Below, one piece after another: positions 19,406 to 28,765 of a stretch of DNA of 64,000 bases. The stretch lies in NCBI GenBank assembly GCA_945902735.1, contig CAMDNF010000003.1, positions 1-64,000 of the forward strand, given 5' to 3'. The position numbers were made by a program, and so were the translations under genes. Source of the DNA: SHWC01 sp945902735. GTDB lineage: Bacteria; Pseudomonadota; Alphaproteobacteria; UBA828. Every line of letters starts with the position of its first letter. Within the stretch, counting starts at the first letter, position 1. The notes below the pieces were generated by a model, which saw only the letters and a list, made by a program, of their open reading frames with translations, made no database searches and was not told the origin of the DNA.

Positions 19406-21184
19406 GCTTCGCCCGAAGGAAGTCCCGCTTTCAAACAAGCATCGCGCAGATGATCGGCGTCCGCCGGATTCGCGAACGGTGCGTTGGTCAGCATGTCCCG
19501 CACCGTGAGCTTCGCGTTGAGCCGGATGGCCTCACGCACATGAGTGTCGGCGTCCGCGGCTCGTCCGAGCATGGCATGGCTGGCCGCGATAAAGACATGA
19601 TGCGGGGCGCGCAGCGGCGAGACCCGCCGATAGGTTTGAATGGCGCGCTCATAGTCGCGCGCGCAGAATTGGGCTTGCGCCAAATAGCCGGCGCGCCGAT
19701 TGGCCTCGGAAGGATCGAGCCGGAGCGCGTGCTCGACCCACTCGATCGCCTCGAGCGGCCGACCAAGCCAGGTCAGCAGTTCGCCCTGTTGCGACAGCAC
19801 GCGCGGATCGTTTGGGACCAAGGCATAGGCCTGTTCCTGATGAAATTGGGCGCGCTCGAGGTTACGGAAAAAATAGAGGTTGAGCGCCGCGAGCAGGCGG
19901 TGGCACTCGAAGTCATTCGCGCCGAGCGCTTCGAGCGTCCGCACCATGCGTTCGGATTCATCAGCAAGGTCTTTGGTCGAGACACCATAGCCTTGCGCCC
20001 ATGACTGGCCAAGAATGCAGGCTCGCCAGGCGTGCGCCTCGGCATAGTCCGGGTCGCGCTCGATCGCTCTCTCGATCATCTCCATCGCTTTGTCGTTGTC
20101 CGTCTTCGAGCGCTTGTGGTGATAGTCCTTGGCGCGCAGCAAATAATCATAGGCCGCCATTTCCTGCGGCGGTTTGCGCTTGGCCACCTCCGTTTGCGCG
20201 GCCTCGACCCGGCCCGGCAAGGCCGCGACGATCATTTGCGTGATCTCGTCCTGCACAGCGAAGACGTCGGCCAAGTCACGCTCGAAGCGTTCGGCCCACA
20301 GATGATGGCCCTTTCCGGCGTCGATCAGCTGGACCGTGATGCGCACCCGATTGCCGGACTTGCGCGCGCTGCCCTCGACGACATACGCGACGCCGAGCTC
20401 GCGCCCGACCTGCTTGATATCGACCGCGCGGCCCTTGTAGATGAAGGTCGAATTGCGCGCGATGACGAACAGATCGGGATAGCGCGACAATTCGGTGATG
20501 ACGTCTTCCACAATGCCGTCGACGAAATATTCCTGCTCGGCATCACCGCTCATATTTTGGAACGGCAGCACGGCGATCGAAGGTTTGTCTGAGATCGCCA
20601 CAACCTTTGGGTCTGCTTTCGTGGCCGGCGCCTTGGCGGTGGTCTTTGGTCCCGACGAGCGTTCAAGACGATAGGTCCGCACCGGCTCGGCGATGTTCTT
20701 GAAGCGCTGCGCACCGAGGTCGACAAACGCGACGGGTAGTTTTTGACGCACTTGATCATAAACCGCGCCAGCCACCACGATCGTGCCCGGTTCGGCTGAT
20801 CCTTGCAGCCGGGCCGCAATATTGACGCCGTCGCCGAATATGTCGCCACCCTCGACGATCACGTCGCCAAGGTTCACCCCCATGCGAAATTCCATCCGGC
20901 GTTCCGGGGGGCAGGTCGACATTGCACGCCGCGATGCCATCTTGCATATCGAGCGCACACTTTACGGCATCGATGGTCGAAGGAAATTCGGCCAGCACGC
21001 TATCGCCCGCCGTGCTCACCACGCGCCCATTATTGTTTGAGACGCAGCCTTCGATGGAAGAGCGACACGCGTTCAAGGTTTTGAGCGTGCCCTCCTCGTC
21101 CTCGCCCATCATCCGGCTATAGCCGGCGACATCGGCGCTCAAAATCGCGGCCAGACGGCGCCGCGTCGTGCTCGCGTCCATCAT
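19402..21184 (-). pseudogene. Class III adenylate/guanylate cyclase-TolB-TPR protein, broken by +1 frameshift
   Basis: The start (ATG 21184) encodes a class III cyclase domain: RRLAAILSADVAGYSRMM with the first metal Asp and STAGDSVLAEF with the second. At the G6 run 20906-20911 (C6 on the coding strand) one extra base shifts the frame; dropping it reads VDLPPERRMEFRMGVNLGD and on to GDGVNIAARLQ. The span is 594 codons plus one base. After the catalytic domain (~1-165) come a TolB-like domain beginning SIAVLPFQNMSGDAEQEYF and TPR repeats to the end. This architecture is common in Alphaproteobacteria. As written, no complete enzyme is made. Confidence 0.85.
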
Positions 21185-21262
21185 TTCAATACCCAAAAAT
21201 CCAATCGTGCTGCAATCTTAGGATCATGACGGCATCGAGACAATCACCCCGCCCTACTCGCT

Positions 21263-22054
21263 CTAAACACTGATCTCGACCGTCACCGGCACATGATCGG
21301 AAGGCGGCTTCCAGTCGCGCGCCGGCTTAAACACATGCGCCGCGCGCAGGCGCTCCTTCAGCACTGGCGAGACCCAAATATGGTCGAGCCGCCGGCCGCG
21401 ATCGGATTTAGCCCAATCGGCCGCGCGATAGCTCCACCAGGAATAGAGCCGTTCTTCGGGCGGCACGAAATGCCGCACCGCATCGACGAATTTATAGGAG
21501 GCCATCCATTTGCCCAGGAGCTCAACCTCGATCGGCGTATGGCTGACCACAGCGAGCAATTGCTTGTGCGACCAAACATCGGTCTCCAGCGGCGCGACAT
21601 TGAGGTCGCCCACTAAAACAAGCAGCGCCTTGCGCGTTTTCAGCGCGCCAAACCAATCCGCGGCCTCGCGCAGGAAAGCGAGTTTGTGGGCGAATTTCTC
21701 GTTCGCCTCGGGATCCGGAATATCGCCGCCAGCCGGGACATAGAAATTATGAATCTCGATCCCGTTCTCCAGCGTGATCGAGGCGTGGCGCTTATCGTCC
21801 TTGCCGCACCAGCCGCGCGCCTCCTGCTTCGCGAACGGCAGGCGCGAGAGAATCGCGACGCCATGGTGATTTTTTTGGCCGGCAATCGCCTGGTGCTCAT
21901 AGCCGAGGCGCGCAAACGCCTCACGCGGAAAACCGTCGTCCACCACCTTGGTCTCTTGGAAGCAGAAGACGTCGGCCCCCGTCGCCGTGATGAGCGCCGG
22001 CAAATGCTCGACGCGCAGGCGTACGGAATTCACATTCCAGGTCGTCAGGCGCAT
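21263..22054 (-). CDS. xthA: Exodeoxyribonuclease III
   Basis: 263 residues from ATG 22054 (the frame continues upstream, but MRLTTWNVNSVRLRVEHL is the family start). Catalytic elements are present: WNVNS, CFQETKV (Glu), the DLNVAPLETDVW loop, the SWWSYRA region and the terminal SDHVPV (Asp-His). It repairs abasic sites as an AP endonuclease and 3'-5' exonuclease in the cytoplasm. In many relatives xthA follows lolA; here other genes intervene. Confidence 0.93.
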   Translation of the reverse strand: MRLTTWNVNSVRLRVEHLPALITATGADVFCFQETKVVDDGFPREAFARLGYEHQAIAGQKNHHGVAILSRLPFAKQEARGWCGKDDKRHASITLENGIEIHNFYVPAGGDIPDPEANEKFAHKLAFLREAADWFGALKTRKALLVLVGDLNVAPLETDVWSHKQLLAVVSHTPIEVELLGKWMASYKFVDAVRHFVPPEERLYSWWSYRAADWAKSDRGRRLDHIWVSPVLKERLRAAHVFKPARDWKPPSDHVPVTVEISV

Positions 22055-22183
22055 GGGCGAGAACCTCTTTGGCCTAGGGGGCCCAGGAGATATAGCCGCT
22101 CCCGGCAAAGCGGGCGAAACAAAACAGGCGGGACAGGTGCCTGCCCTGCCCCGCCCGATCTCCTAAGAAAACCGTTGAGAGTT

Positions 22184-22357
22184 TCAGTCGAAAGTCTGCT
22201 GAACCAAAAGCCCGACGGGGCCGCCCCGGGCCGCGTTGACGGCAACCCGGTTCAACCCAAGATCGGCCAAGGTGCGGCCATCGATCGCGACCAGAGCGTG
22301 TTTCTGCCCGGCGCGAAGGCGCCAAGTGGCAAACTTGCTGGTCAACCAGCCAAGCAT
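22184..22357 (-). CDS. DUF1127 (YjiS-like) small protein, copy 1
   Basis: 57 residues from ATG 22357, with a GGGAGG ribosome site 9-14 bases upstream. The core HALVAIDGRTLADLGLNRV matches the DUF1127 consensus (L--LdDR-L-DIGl-R). In relatives such proteins range from RNA-binding regulators of carbon and phosphate metabolism to uncharacterised ones. A second copy lies 345 bases upstream on the same strand. Confidence 0.75.
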   Translation of the reverse strand: MLGWLTSKFATWRLRAGQKHALVAIDGRTLADLGLNRVAVNAARGGPVGLLVQQTFD

Positions 22358-22701
22358 CGGACAATTCCTCCCATTCCCATCTGGCTGAGCGCGCCCCGGC
22401 TGAACGCCGGCAGGCCGCTCGCCTCCATGCCTTTGGAAATGTGCACCCCGCCTCATGCTTGCCAATCACATAGCCGTGACGCAACGCGCACGCTGGCTCA
22501 CAATCATGAGAGGAGAAAAAATCCTGTTATTTCAAATAGATCGACCGGCCGTGGGACCGGTCAATTGAGCCGGTGGAGCCGTCTGGTGAGGGTTGTCACA
22601 GTCTGTTTGTGAGCGCCCTCACACCAGCCTAGGGCGCAGACAACGCCGCCTGTGGCCGTCTCGATGATCGCGTTGGATCATCGAGACGATAGAAATTGGC
22701 C
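22358..22701. other. 344-base intergenic stretch between the two DUF1127 genes
   Basis: No convincing gene. It holds the leader of DUF1127 copy 1, a smaller dyad around 22546-22565 (GACCGG...CCGGTC) and a perfect 12-bp hairpin (22658-22687) just after DUF1127 copy 2. No clear -35/-10 pair was picked. Confidence 0.5.
22658..22687 (-). terminator. Perfect 12-bp hairpin downstream of DUF1127 copy 2
   Basis: GTCTCGATGATC at 22658-22669 pairs exactly with 22676-22687 around a six-base loop, 15 bases after the TAA of the minus-strand DUF1127 gene. No U-tract follows on that strand, so intrinsic termination is unproven; it may instead protect the 3' end. Confidence 0.45.
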
Positions 22702-22869
22702 TTAGGCTGCGGCCTTGCGCTCGAACTTGCCGGAAGCAACCGATTGAATTTCGCCACGGCTAAGCCCGATATCGGCGAGCTGGCGATCATCCATCGACTG
22801 CAGCTCGTTCAACAACCGGCCCTGTTCCCGCCAGCGCCGAACCACATTGAGAACCTTCAACGTAAACAT
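22702..22869 (-). CDS. DUF1127 (YjiS-like) small protein, copy 2
   Basis: 55 residues from ATG 22869 (AAAGGA ribosome site about 7 bases upstream) to TAA. Product starts MFTLKVLNVVRRWREQ and has the consensus LQSMDDRQLADIGLSRGEI, a better match to DUF1127 than copy 1. A basic N-terminal helix and the domain make up the whole protein. Upstream lies an AT-rich region with a plausible promoter and palindrome. Too short for most gene callers but well supported by start, ribosome site and family pattern. Confidence 0.85.
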   Translation of the reverse strand: MFTLKVLNVVRRWREQGRLLNELQSMDDRQLADIGLSRGEIQSVASGKFERKAAA

Positions 22870-22959
22870 GACACGTCCTTTCTATCAATTAGCTTGGCAA
22901 TTATGAACGTTCTGTTAAAATTGCATGACAGATGATTCATTGCCGCGCCTGATGCCATT

Positions 22960-22987
22960 GATATATAGCATTTTGTGCGGTGCACAA
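22960..22987 (-). promoter_or_regulatory. Candidate promoter with operator-like palindrome for DUF1127 copy 2
   Basis: On the minus strand TTGTGC (22987-22982) and TATATC (22965-22960) are spaced by 16 bases, resembling a sigma70 promoter about 90 bases before the start codon. The -35 element is half of a perfect palindrome TTGTGC-GGT-GCACAA (22973-22987), which would suit a repressor or activator site. Sequence-based guess only. Confidence 0.4.
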
Positions 22988-23288
22988 TAGATAAAACGGA
23001 AGGCCAGCCATGCAGTTTATGCATATAAAATGCTACGCTGTGCCCGAGCCGCCACAGGCGACCACCATCGGGGCCTGCCGATCCACCCATACGAATTGTA
23101 AAAGAGTAATGCCAAGTCTCGATGAGCCTGACCCATCGAGACTTGGCCGGCGCAACCGCGCCGCGCCGCATTTGCAGCGAAAGCCAAGCGCGTCGCGTAC
23201 TTTGGTGCGCGCCCAAAGCGCACGACGCGCGCGCCCGGCGCCTGAGGGCGTCGCGCTAATCGGTCACGATCAACGCGACTTGGTATAA
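22988..23288. other. Gene-poor stretch upstream of DUF1127 copy 2
   Basis: Together with flanking sites this makes 454 bases without a gene (22870-23323). An AT-rich patch near 23018-23045 contains ATGCATATAAAATGC-type sequence. A 14-bp hairpin lies at 23111-23147. The rest is GC-rich with no coding signal I trust. Confidence 0.5.
23111..23147 (-). terminator. Perfect 14-bp inverted repeat, terminator-like on minus strand
   Basis: GCCAAGTCTCGATG (23111-23124) pairs exactly with 23134-23147 across a nine-base loop. Read on the minus strand it is followed by ATTACTCTTTTAC, a T-rich tail. It lies 177 bases beyond the aminotransferase stop and could be a second, back-up terminator. Confidence 0.45.
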
Positions 23289-23313
23289 AAGGGAAGGGCG
23301 GTCGCTGACCGCC
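23286..23313 (-). terminator. Rho-independent terminator of the aminotransferase gene
   Basis: On the minus strand GGCGGTC-AGC-GACCGCC (23313-23297) forms a 7-bp GC-rich stem followed by CTTCCCTTTTATACC. It begins 11 bases after the TAG of the aminotransferase gene, the position expected for an intrinsic terminator. Confidence 0.6.
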
Positions 23314-23323
23314 GCCGCGTCGG

Positions 23324-24721
23324 CTAAACCGAGGTGAGGCCGAGGCCCTTCAGGTCCTTCAGGGTCAAATCGAGACAGAGGCGGAATTTGGTCACCATCT
23401 CGTCCACCTCGCTCTCCTTGATGATGAGCGGCGGCGAGGCGAGCATGACATCGCGCGAGGCCCGCATGATGAGCCCATTGCGGAAACAATGATTGCGGCA
23501 GGCGAGGCCGACCTTGCCCTCGGGCTGAAAGCCGCGCCGAGTTTTCTTATCGGCCGTCAGCTCGATGCCGCACAGCAACCCCTTGCCGCGCACTTCGCCG
23601 ACCAGAGGGTGATCGGCCAGCGCGGCAAATTGGCGTTGGAAATAGGGCCCGATCGTATCGTGGACGCGCTCAACCACGCGCTCCGCGCGCATGAGTCGAA
23701 TGTTTTCGAGCGCCACCGCGCAGGCCACAGGGTGACCTGAATAGGTGAAGCCGTGGACGAACTCTTCGCCCGCATTATTGAGCGCGTCCGCCACGCGCGG
23801 GCCGAGCACCACGCCCGAGATCGGCACATAGCCCGAGGAGAGGCCCTTGGCGATGGTCATGATGTCGGGCGTGAAGCCAAAGGTCTGGCAGCCAAACCAA
23901 GCGCCAGTACGCCCGAAGCCGCAAATCACCTCGTCGGAAATCAGCAACACGTCATATTTCCGGCATATCCGGGCAATCTCCGGCCAATAGCTCATTGGCG
24001 GCACGATCAGCCCGCCGGCGCCATGGACCGGCTCACCGATAAAGGCGCCAACCCGCTCCGGCCCGAGCGCGAGGATTTTGGCCTCGAGCGCCTGCGCGGC
24101 CTTCAGGCCATAGGCCTCCGGCTCCATATCGCCACCCTGGCGCCACCAATAGGCGGTCTCGATATGCTCGAACCCGGGGAGGGGGAGGCCGAATTGCGGA
24201 TGCATCGGCTTCAGGCCTGAAAGACTGGCCGCCGCCATGGTCACGCCGTGATAGCCAAAATCGCGCGAAATCAGGATCGACTTGTCGGGCTTGCCCTGAA
24301 GCTTCCAGAAATAGCGCACGATCTTGACAATCGAGTCGTTCGCCTCCGACCCCGAATTTGCGAAAAACACATGGTCGAGCCCGGGCGGGGCGACCTCGGC
24401 GATCGCCTTGGCGAGCTCAATCGGCGGCGGCGTCGAGGTTTGGAAGAATGTGTTGTAATAGGGCAGCTCAAGCATCTGCTTATAAGCCGCCTCGGCGAGC
24501 TCTTTCCGGCCATAACCGAGATTGACGCACCAAAGCCCGGCCATGCCGTCGAGCAGCCGCTCGCCCTCCGAATCCCATAAATAGACGCCTTCGGCCTTGA
24601 CGATGATGCGGCTCGCTTTGCCGAGCAGGTCTTTGTAGTCGGTGAAGGGGTGGAGATGATGGTGGTGGTCAAGTTCCTGCCAGCGCAGCGTCTCGGCCTT
24701 CGGGTTGGCGCGCTCGCTCAT
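23324..24721 (-). CDS. Class III aminotransferase (putrescine/polyamine:pyruvate type)
   Basis: 465 residues, ATG 24721 with a GGAG site. PLP-fold elements: FANSGSEANDS, SRDFGYHGVT, LLISDEVICGFGRTG (PLP-contacting Asp) and the catalytic Lys in MTIAKGLSSGYVP. The N-terminal HHLHPFTDYKDL and WDSEGERLLDGMAGLWCVN match the SpuC group that moves amino groups from putrescine or similar omega-amines to pyruvate. The gene lies 45 bases after a PuuD-like hydrolase, supporting polyamine catabolism. Exact donor amine is inferred. Confidence 0.85.
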   Translation of the reverse strand: MSERANPKAETLRWQELDHHHHLHPFTDYKDLLGKASRIIVKAEGVYLWDSEGERLLDGMAGLWCVNLGYGRKELAEAAYKQMLELPYYNTFFQTSTPPPIELAKAIAEVAPPGLDHVFFANSGSEANDSIVKIVRYFWKLQGKPDKSILISRDFGYHGVTMAAASLSGLKPMHPQFGLPLPGFEHIETAYWWRQGGDMEPEAYGLKAAQALEAKILALGPERVGAFIGEPVHGAGGLIVPPMSYWPEIARICRKYDVLLISDEVICGFGRTGAWFGCQTFGFTPDIMTIAKGLSSGYVPISGVVLGPRVADALNNAGEEFVHGFTYSGHPVACAVALENIRLMRAERVVERVHDTIGPYFQRQFAALADHPLVGEVRGKGLLCGIELTADKKTRRGFQPEGKVGLACRNHCFRNGLIMRASRDVMLASPPLIIKESEVDEMVTKFRLCLDLTLKDLKGLGLTSV

Positions 24722-24766
24722 GCATCATCTCCGACATTCGACGCGCGAAGACTCACTCGCTAACCA

Positions 24767-25588
24767 TCATGACCGTGCGCGCCGCGCTTGTAAAAGGCGG
24801 CGGCGGGCAGGGGAGGGATGGTTAGCCTGACGCCGTGCGGCGCGTGCACGCGCGGCCTCGCCAAACGCCCCGAACAGCGCCATCGAAAAAGCGTTCTCGG
24901 TCACTTTCCACTCGGGGTGCCATTGCACACCGATAGCAAAGGCCGGCGCGTCGATCACGTGGACGGCCTCGATCAAGCCATCCGGCGCGCGCGCTTCGAT
25001 CGCGAGGCCTGGCGCCAAACGATCGATGCCCTGGCCGTGGAGAGAATTGACCATCACCTCGGGCTCGGGCCAAAGCTCGGCCAGCTCGCCCCCCGGTTCG
25101 AGCGTCACTTTGTGCGCCGGCGCATACTGCACCTCGCGCGATTTCGAAAGATCGGCGCGGTGATTCATCAAGCCCGGCACTTCCTCAACGTGCTGATGCA
25201 GCGTGCCACCTAAAGCGACGTTCAGTTCCTGAATGCCGCGACAAATGCAAAGGATAGGCACACCGGCCTCGATCGCCTCGCGGATCAAAGGCAGCGTCGT
25301 CGAATCACGCTGCGGATCGTGCATGGTGCCCGGCCGGCTCGACGGGCCTTCATAATGATGCGGTTCAACGTTTGAAGGACTCCCAGTGAAGAGAATACCG
25401 TCAATCCGTTCGATCAAATCCTTGCGATCCAATTCATCGCCGAGCGAGGGCAGCAGAACCGGCAAAGCCTCGGCGCCCTTGGTCACGCCCAAAATGTATT
25501 TCTCGCCGACGATATGGAATGGGTGAATGCCGACCTCGCGCACATCGGCCGGAATTGCGATGAGGGGCAGGGGGTAGCGGATGGTCAT
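24767..25588 (-). CDS. puuD: Gamma-glutamyl-GABA hydrolase-like class I glutamine amidotransferase
   Basis: 273 residues. The nucleophile elbow is ILCICRGIQELNV with the second Cys in the catalytic position; the His-Glu pair lies in GVQWHPEWKV. An N-terminal DGILFTGSPSNVEP loop is typical of PuuD proteins, which release GABA from gamma-glutamyl-GABA in putrescine use. The last ~20 residues are Arg-rich and probably non-conserved. Pairing with the downstream aminotransferase suggests a polyamine-catabolic operon. Confidence 0.85.
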   Translation of the reverse strand: MTIRYPLPLIAIPADVREVGIHPFHIVGEKYILGVTKGAEALPVLLPSLGDELDRKDLIERIDGILFTGSPSNVEPHHYEGPSSRPGTMHDPQRDSTTLPLIREAIEAGVPILCICRGIQELNVALGGTLHQHVEEVPGLMNHRADLSKSREVQYAPAHKVTLEPGGELAELWPEPEVMVNSLHGQGIDRLAPGLAIEARAPDGLIEAVHVIDAPAFAIGVQWHPEWKVTENAFSMALFGAFGEAARARAARRQANHPSPARRRLLQARRARS

Positions 25589-25632
25589 GCGCTCACGCTC
25601 GCGGTGGCCCTAGAAACGATAACCAGCAGATC

Positions 25633-26280
25633 TTAACGTTGTATGCCGCTCTTCGGCGCCCAATCGAACAATTTGGCCGATAGATGGACGTTTATTTCAA
25701 GGTCTTCGAGCGCAACCGTGGTGGTCTGCCCTTGCGCATCTTTCACGCGCCATTGCACGAGCTGAGTTGGGTTACTGGTAAAATAAAGCGACACCGATCC
25801 CTCGCCCGGATCCTCGCGCCTTGTCACCGTCACGATCGTTCGACCCTCGTCGCGCGTTACCGCGGTCACCGCGAGGTCTTTGCCAAAACCAACTTCATCG
25901 CGGCTCAACGAGCCAATCGGTGTATCGAAAATCGGCCAATCATTCACTTGGCCGAGCTCACTGTCCTGATAGTGCAAGAGAAAGCCATCGCCCACGATCA
26001 AGATTGGCACCGGCGGGTCATATTCGAAGCGCAGCCGCCCGGGCCGGCGCAAATAAAACTTGCCCTTCGCCACGCTGCCATCAGGCGCGATTTGAATAAA
26101 CCGAGCGCGCAAGGAACGCACACTGTTGAGATAGGCCTCGGCCACCCCGAGCGCGAGAGTTTGCTCCTTGTTGAGCGGCGCATCGATCGCTTGCTCGGCG
26201 CTTTCCGCACGCGGCAAGGCTACGCTGAGACCGAGCCCAAGCGTGACGAGAACGATAACCAAGGCTCGGAGCGTGTTCAC
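25633..26280 (-). CDS. lolA: LolA family outer-membrane lipoprotein carrier
   Basis: 215 residues from GTG 26280, chosen for its AGAGGA ribosome site and because it places a signal peptide (LRALVIVLVTLGLGLSVALP, then RAESA) at the start; an ATG at 26316 would add 12 residues. The mature part has the LolA pattern: VEAYLNSVRSLRARFIQ-like helix, GKFYLRRPGRLRFEYDPP and the late DWAPKSGIQR. It carries lipoproteins across the periplasm to the outer membrane. It follows ftsK by 82 bases, the usual alphaproteobacterial order. Confidence 0.88.
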   Translation of the reverse strand: MNTLRALVIVLVTLGLGLSVALPRAESAEQAIDAPLNKEQTLALGVAEAYLNSVRSLRARFIQIAPDGSVAKGKFYLRRPGRLRFEYDPPVPILIVGDGFLLHYQDSELGQVNDWPIFDTPIGSLSRDEVGFGKDLAVTAVTRDEGRTIVTVTRREDPGEGSVSLYFTSNPTQLVQWRVKDAQGQTTTVALEDLEINVHLSAKLFDWAPKSGIQR

Positions 26281-26362
26281 GAAATCCTCTGTGACGTATA
26301 ACGTAAGACGCGCCATTTTCCGTCGATCGGCGTAACGGCACCATGTCGACACAAGCACCAGC

Positions 26363-28765
26363 TCAACGCGAATGATCGCCGACCAGAACCTCGCGCTTGC
26401 CAACATGATTGGCCCGCGTCACCACGCCTTCGATCTCCATGCGCTCGATAATGCGCGCGGCGCGGTTATAGCCGATCTGTAAATGGCGCTGGATGAAACT
26501 GGTCGAGGCCTTGCGTTCACGCGCAACCAGCGCCAGCGCCTGATCATAAAGCGGGTCATCGCCCAAGGCGTCGGCGCCCGAGCCCGCGCCGCCTTCGGGA
26601 TCTTCGAGCACTTCCTCGATATAAGACGGGCGGCCCTTGGCGCGCAACGCCTCGGTCACGCGCTCGACCTCGGCATCGCTCACATAGGGCCCGTGCACGC
26701 GCATGATGCGCCCGCCGCCCTCCATATAAAGCATGTCGCCTTGGCCAAGCAGTTGCTCGGCGCCTTGCTCGCCGAGCACCGTGCGGCTGTCGATCTTCGA
26801 GGTCACCTGGAAACTGATGCGGGTCGGGAAATTGGCTTTGATCGTGCCGGTGATCACGTCGACCGAGGGGCGTTGCGTCGCCATGATCAAATGCAATCCA
26901 GCCGCGCGCGCCATCTGCGCCAGGCGCTGCACGGCGGTTTCGATTTCCTTGCCGGCGACCAGCATGAGATCGGCCATTTCATCGACCACGATCACGATAT
27001 AGGGCAACGGGTCCAGGCCGAGTTCTTGTTCGACAAAACTTGGCTCGCCGGTCTCCGAATCGATGCCGGTTTGCACGCGGCGGGTCAGCTTCTCGCCCGA
27101 TTTCCGGGCCTCTTCGAGCCGCTTGTTGTAGCCCGCGATATTACGCACGCCGAGCCGCGACATGGATTGATAACGCGTTTCCATTTCACGCACGGCCCAT
27201 TTGAGCGCGACCACCGCCTTGCCCGGCTCGGTGACGACAGGCGCGATCAGATGCGGAATGTCGTCATAGACCGAAAGCTCCAACATCTTCGGGTCGATCA
27301 TGATCATCTTGCATTGATCGGGCGGCAGCCGATAAAGCAGCGACAGGATCATCGAATTGATTGCGACCGATTTGCCCGAGCCGGTCGTACCGGCGACCAG
27401 CAAATGCGGCATGCGCGCTAGATCGGCGATCACCGGATTGCCCGCGATATCCTTACCCAGCGCCAGCGTCAGGCTCACCGCGGTGCTTTCATAGGCATCG
27501 CTCGACAACAACTCGCGCAGATAAACCGTTTCGCGTTGCGGGTTGGGCAATTCGATGCCGATCACATTGCGTCCCGGCACGGTCGCGACGCGCACCGAGA
27601 CCGCGCTCATCGAACGCGCGATGTCATCGGCCAAGCCGATCACGCGTGAAGTGCGCGTGCCCGCTTCCGGCGCCAATTCATAGAGCGTCACCACCGGGCC
27701 AGGACGCACCTTGATGATCTGACCATTGACGCCGAAATCCTGCAGCACGGATTCCAAGAGCCGCGCGTTTTGCTCGATCGCGGCTTCATCGAGCGCGGCC
27801 GAGCGTTTCGGTGGCGGCGCGTCGACCAACAAGGACAATGAGGGCAGTTCATATTCCTCGCCCGAAGCGAGTTCGAGCGTGGCCTGCCGGTCGGCAGCGG
27901 CGCGGCGCGAGGTCTTGGGCTTTTTGATCGGTGCCTCGACGCGCTCGCTAATCCGCCCCGTGGATTTCGCCGGCGCTATTTGGGCCTCAGCCTCGGCCTC
28001 TTCCTCTTCTTCGTCTTGCTCCGGCGCGGCCGGTCTCAGGCGTGCCGCGTGATCGAACAGATTCGCCGCTGGCTCGCGCCGGGGCACCGCAACCGGCAAA
28101 TTGAGCCGCCGCCTGATCAACCTCAAACCAAAGCCCAGCGGCGCGAGCACGACATAGCCAAAGGCCAAGCGCGCCGTGCGATAGAGCACGCGCCACTCGG
28201 CCCAGGTCAGCCCGAGCGAAACCACAAGCGCGATCAGCGCAAGGGCGAAAGCCCCTAGCGTCAAAACGAACGCCGGCGCGCCGACAGTGTCGATCAATTG
28301 TGCGAGCGGGCCGCCCACAATGTCGCCGAGCGCGCCGCCCAGCCCGATTTCAAGCGGCCAGAAGGCGGGCTGGCCCAGGCCCTTGAAGCCGATCGCCCCG
28401 AGCAAAATGACCACAGGCGCGAGGCCGAGGCGAAGCGGCCGTCGGCTTAAGCCCCGATGGCTGACAAAGGCCCAGCCCCAGGCGAGCGCCATCAAGACGG
28501 CGAGCGCCGCCGCGAGCCCGATCCCATGAAGCACCAAATCGGCGATGTAGGCGCCGGGGCGGCCGAGCAGATTGTCGGTCGGCGCGGCGGTTGACACGCT
28601 GAACGAGGCATCGCGCGGGTCATGGCTTGAAAGCGAGAAGGCGAGCAAAACGCCAAGCCCCATCAGGCCGGCGCCCGCAATCTCGTGCAGCCGGCGAACG
28701 AAGAAGCGCGACACGCTGGCAGGCAATAATGGGAGCCGATGCTCCCCTTCGACGCGGCTGACCAT
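26363..28765 (-). CDS. ftsK: DNA translocase FtsK
   Basis: 800 residues. Four membrane segments occupy about residues 28-190, followed by a low-complexity linker rich in Glu and Ala (EQDEEEEEAEAEAQ). The motor domain has Walker A GTTGSGKS near residue 460 and IVIVVDEMADLM as Walker B. The C-terminal gamma winged helix (SFIQRHLQIGYNRAARIIERME) reads KOPS sites. It moves chromosome ends during division and aids dimer resolution. Confidence 0.95.
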   Translation of the reverse strand: MVSRVEGEHRLPLLPASVSRFFVRRLHEIAGAGLMGLGVLLAFSLSSHDPRDASFSVSTAAPTDNLLGRPGAYIADLVLHGIGLAAALAVLMALAWGWAFVSHRGLSRRPLRLGLAPVVILLGAIGFKGLGQPAFWPLEIGLGGALGDIVGGPLAQLIDTVGAPAFVLTLGAFALALIALVVSLGLTWAEWRVLYRTARLAFGYVVLAPLGFGLRLIRRRLNLPVAVPRREPAANLFDHAARLRPAAPEQDEEEEEAEAEAQIAPAKSTGRISERVEAPIKKPKTSRRAAADRQATLELASGEEYELPSLSLLVDAPPPKRSAALDEAAIEQNARLLESVLQDFGVNGQIIKVRPGPVVTLYELAPEAGTRTSRVIGLADDIARSMSAVSVRVATVPGRNVIGIELPNPQRETVYLRELLSSDAYESTAVSLTLALGKDIAGNPVIADLARMPHLLVAGTTGSGKSVAINSMILSLLYRLPPDQCKMIMIDPKMLELSVYDDIPHLIAPVVTEPGKAVVALKWAVREMETRYQSMSRLGVRNIAGYNKRLEEARKSGEKLTRRVQTGIDSETGEPSFVEQELGLDPLPYIVIVVDEMADLMLVAGKEIETAVQRLAQMARAAGLHLIMATQRPSVDVITGTIKANFPTRISFQVTSKIDSRTVLGEQGAEQLLGQGDMLYMEGGGRIMRVHGPYVSDAEVERVTEALRAKGRPSYIEEVLEDPEGGAGSGADALGDDPLYDQALALVARERKASTSFIQRHLQIGYNRAARIIERMEIEGVVTRANHVGKREVLVGDHSR

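Noticed and set aside
26483..27421. Plus-strand open frame of 312 codons
   Set aside because: Antisense of the ftsK motor domain.
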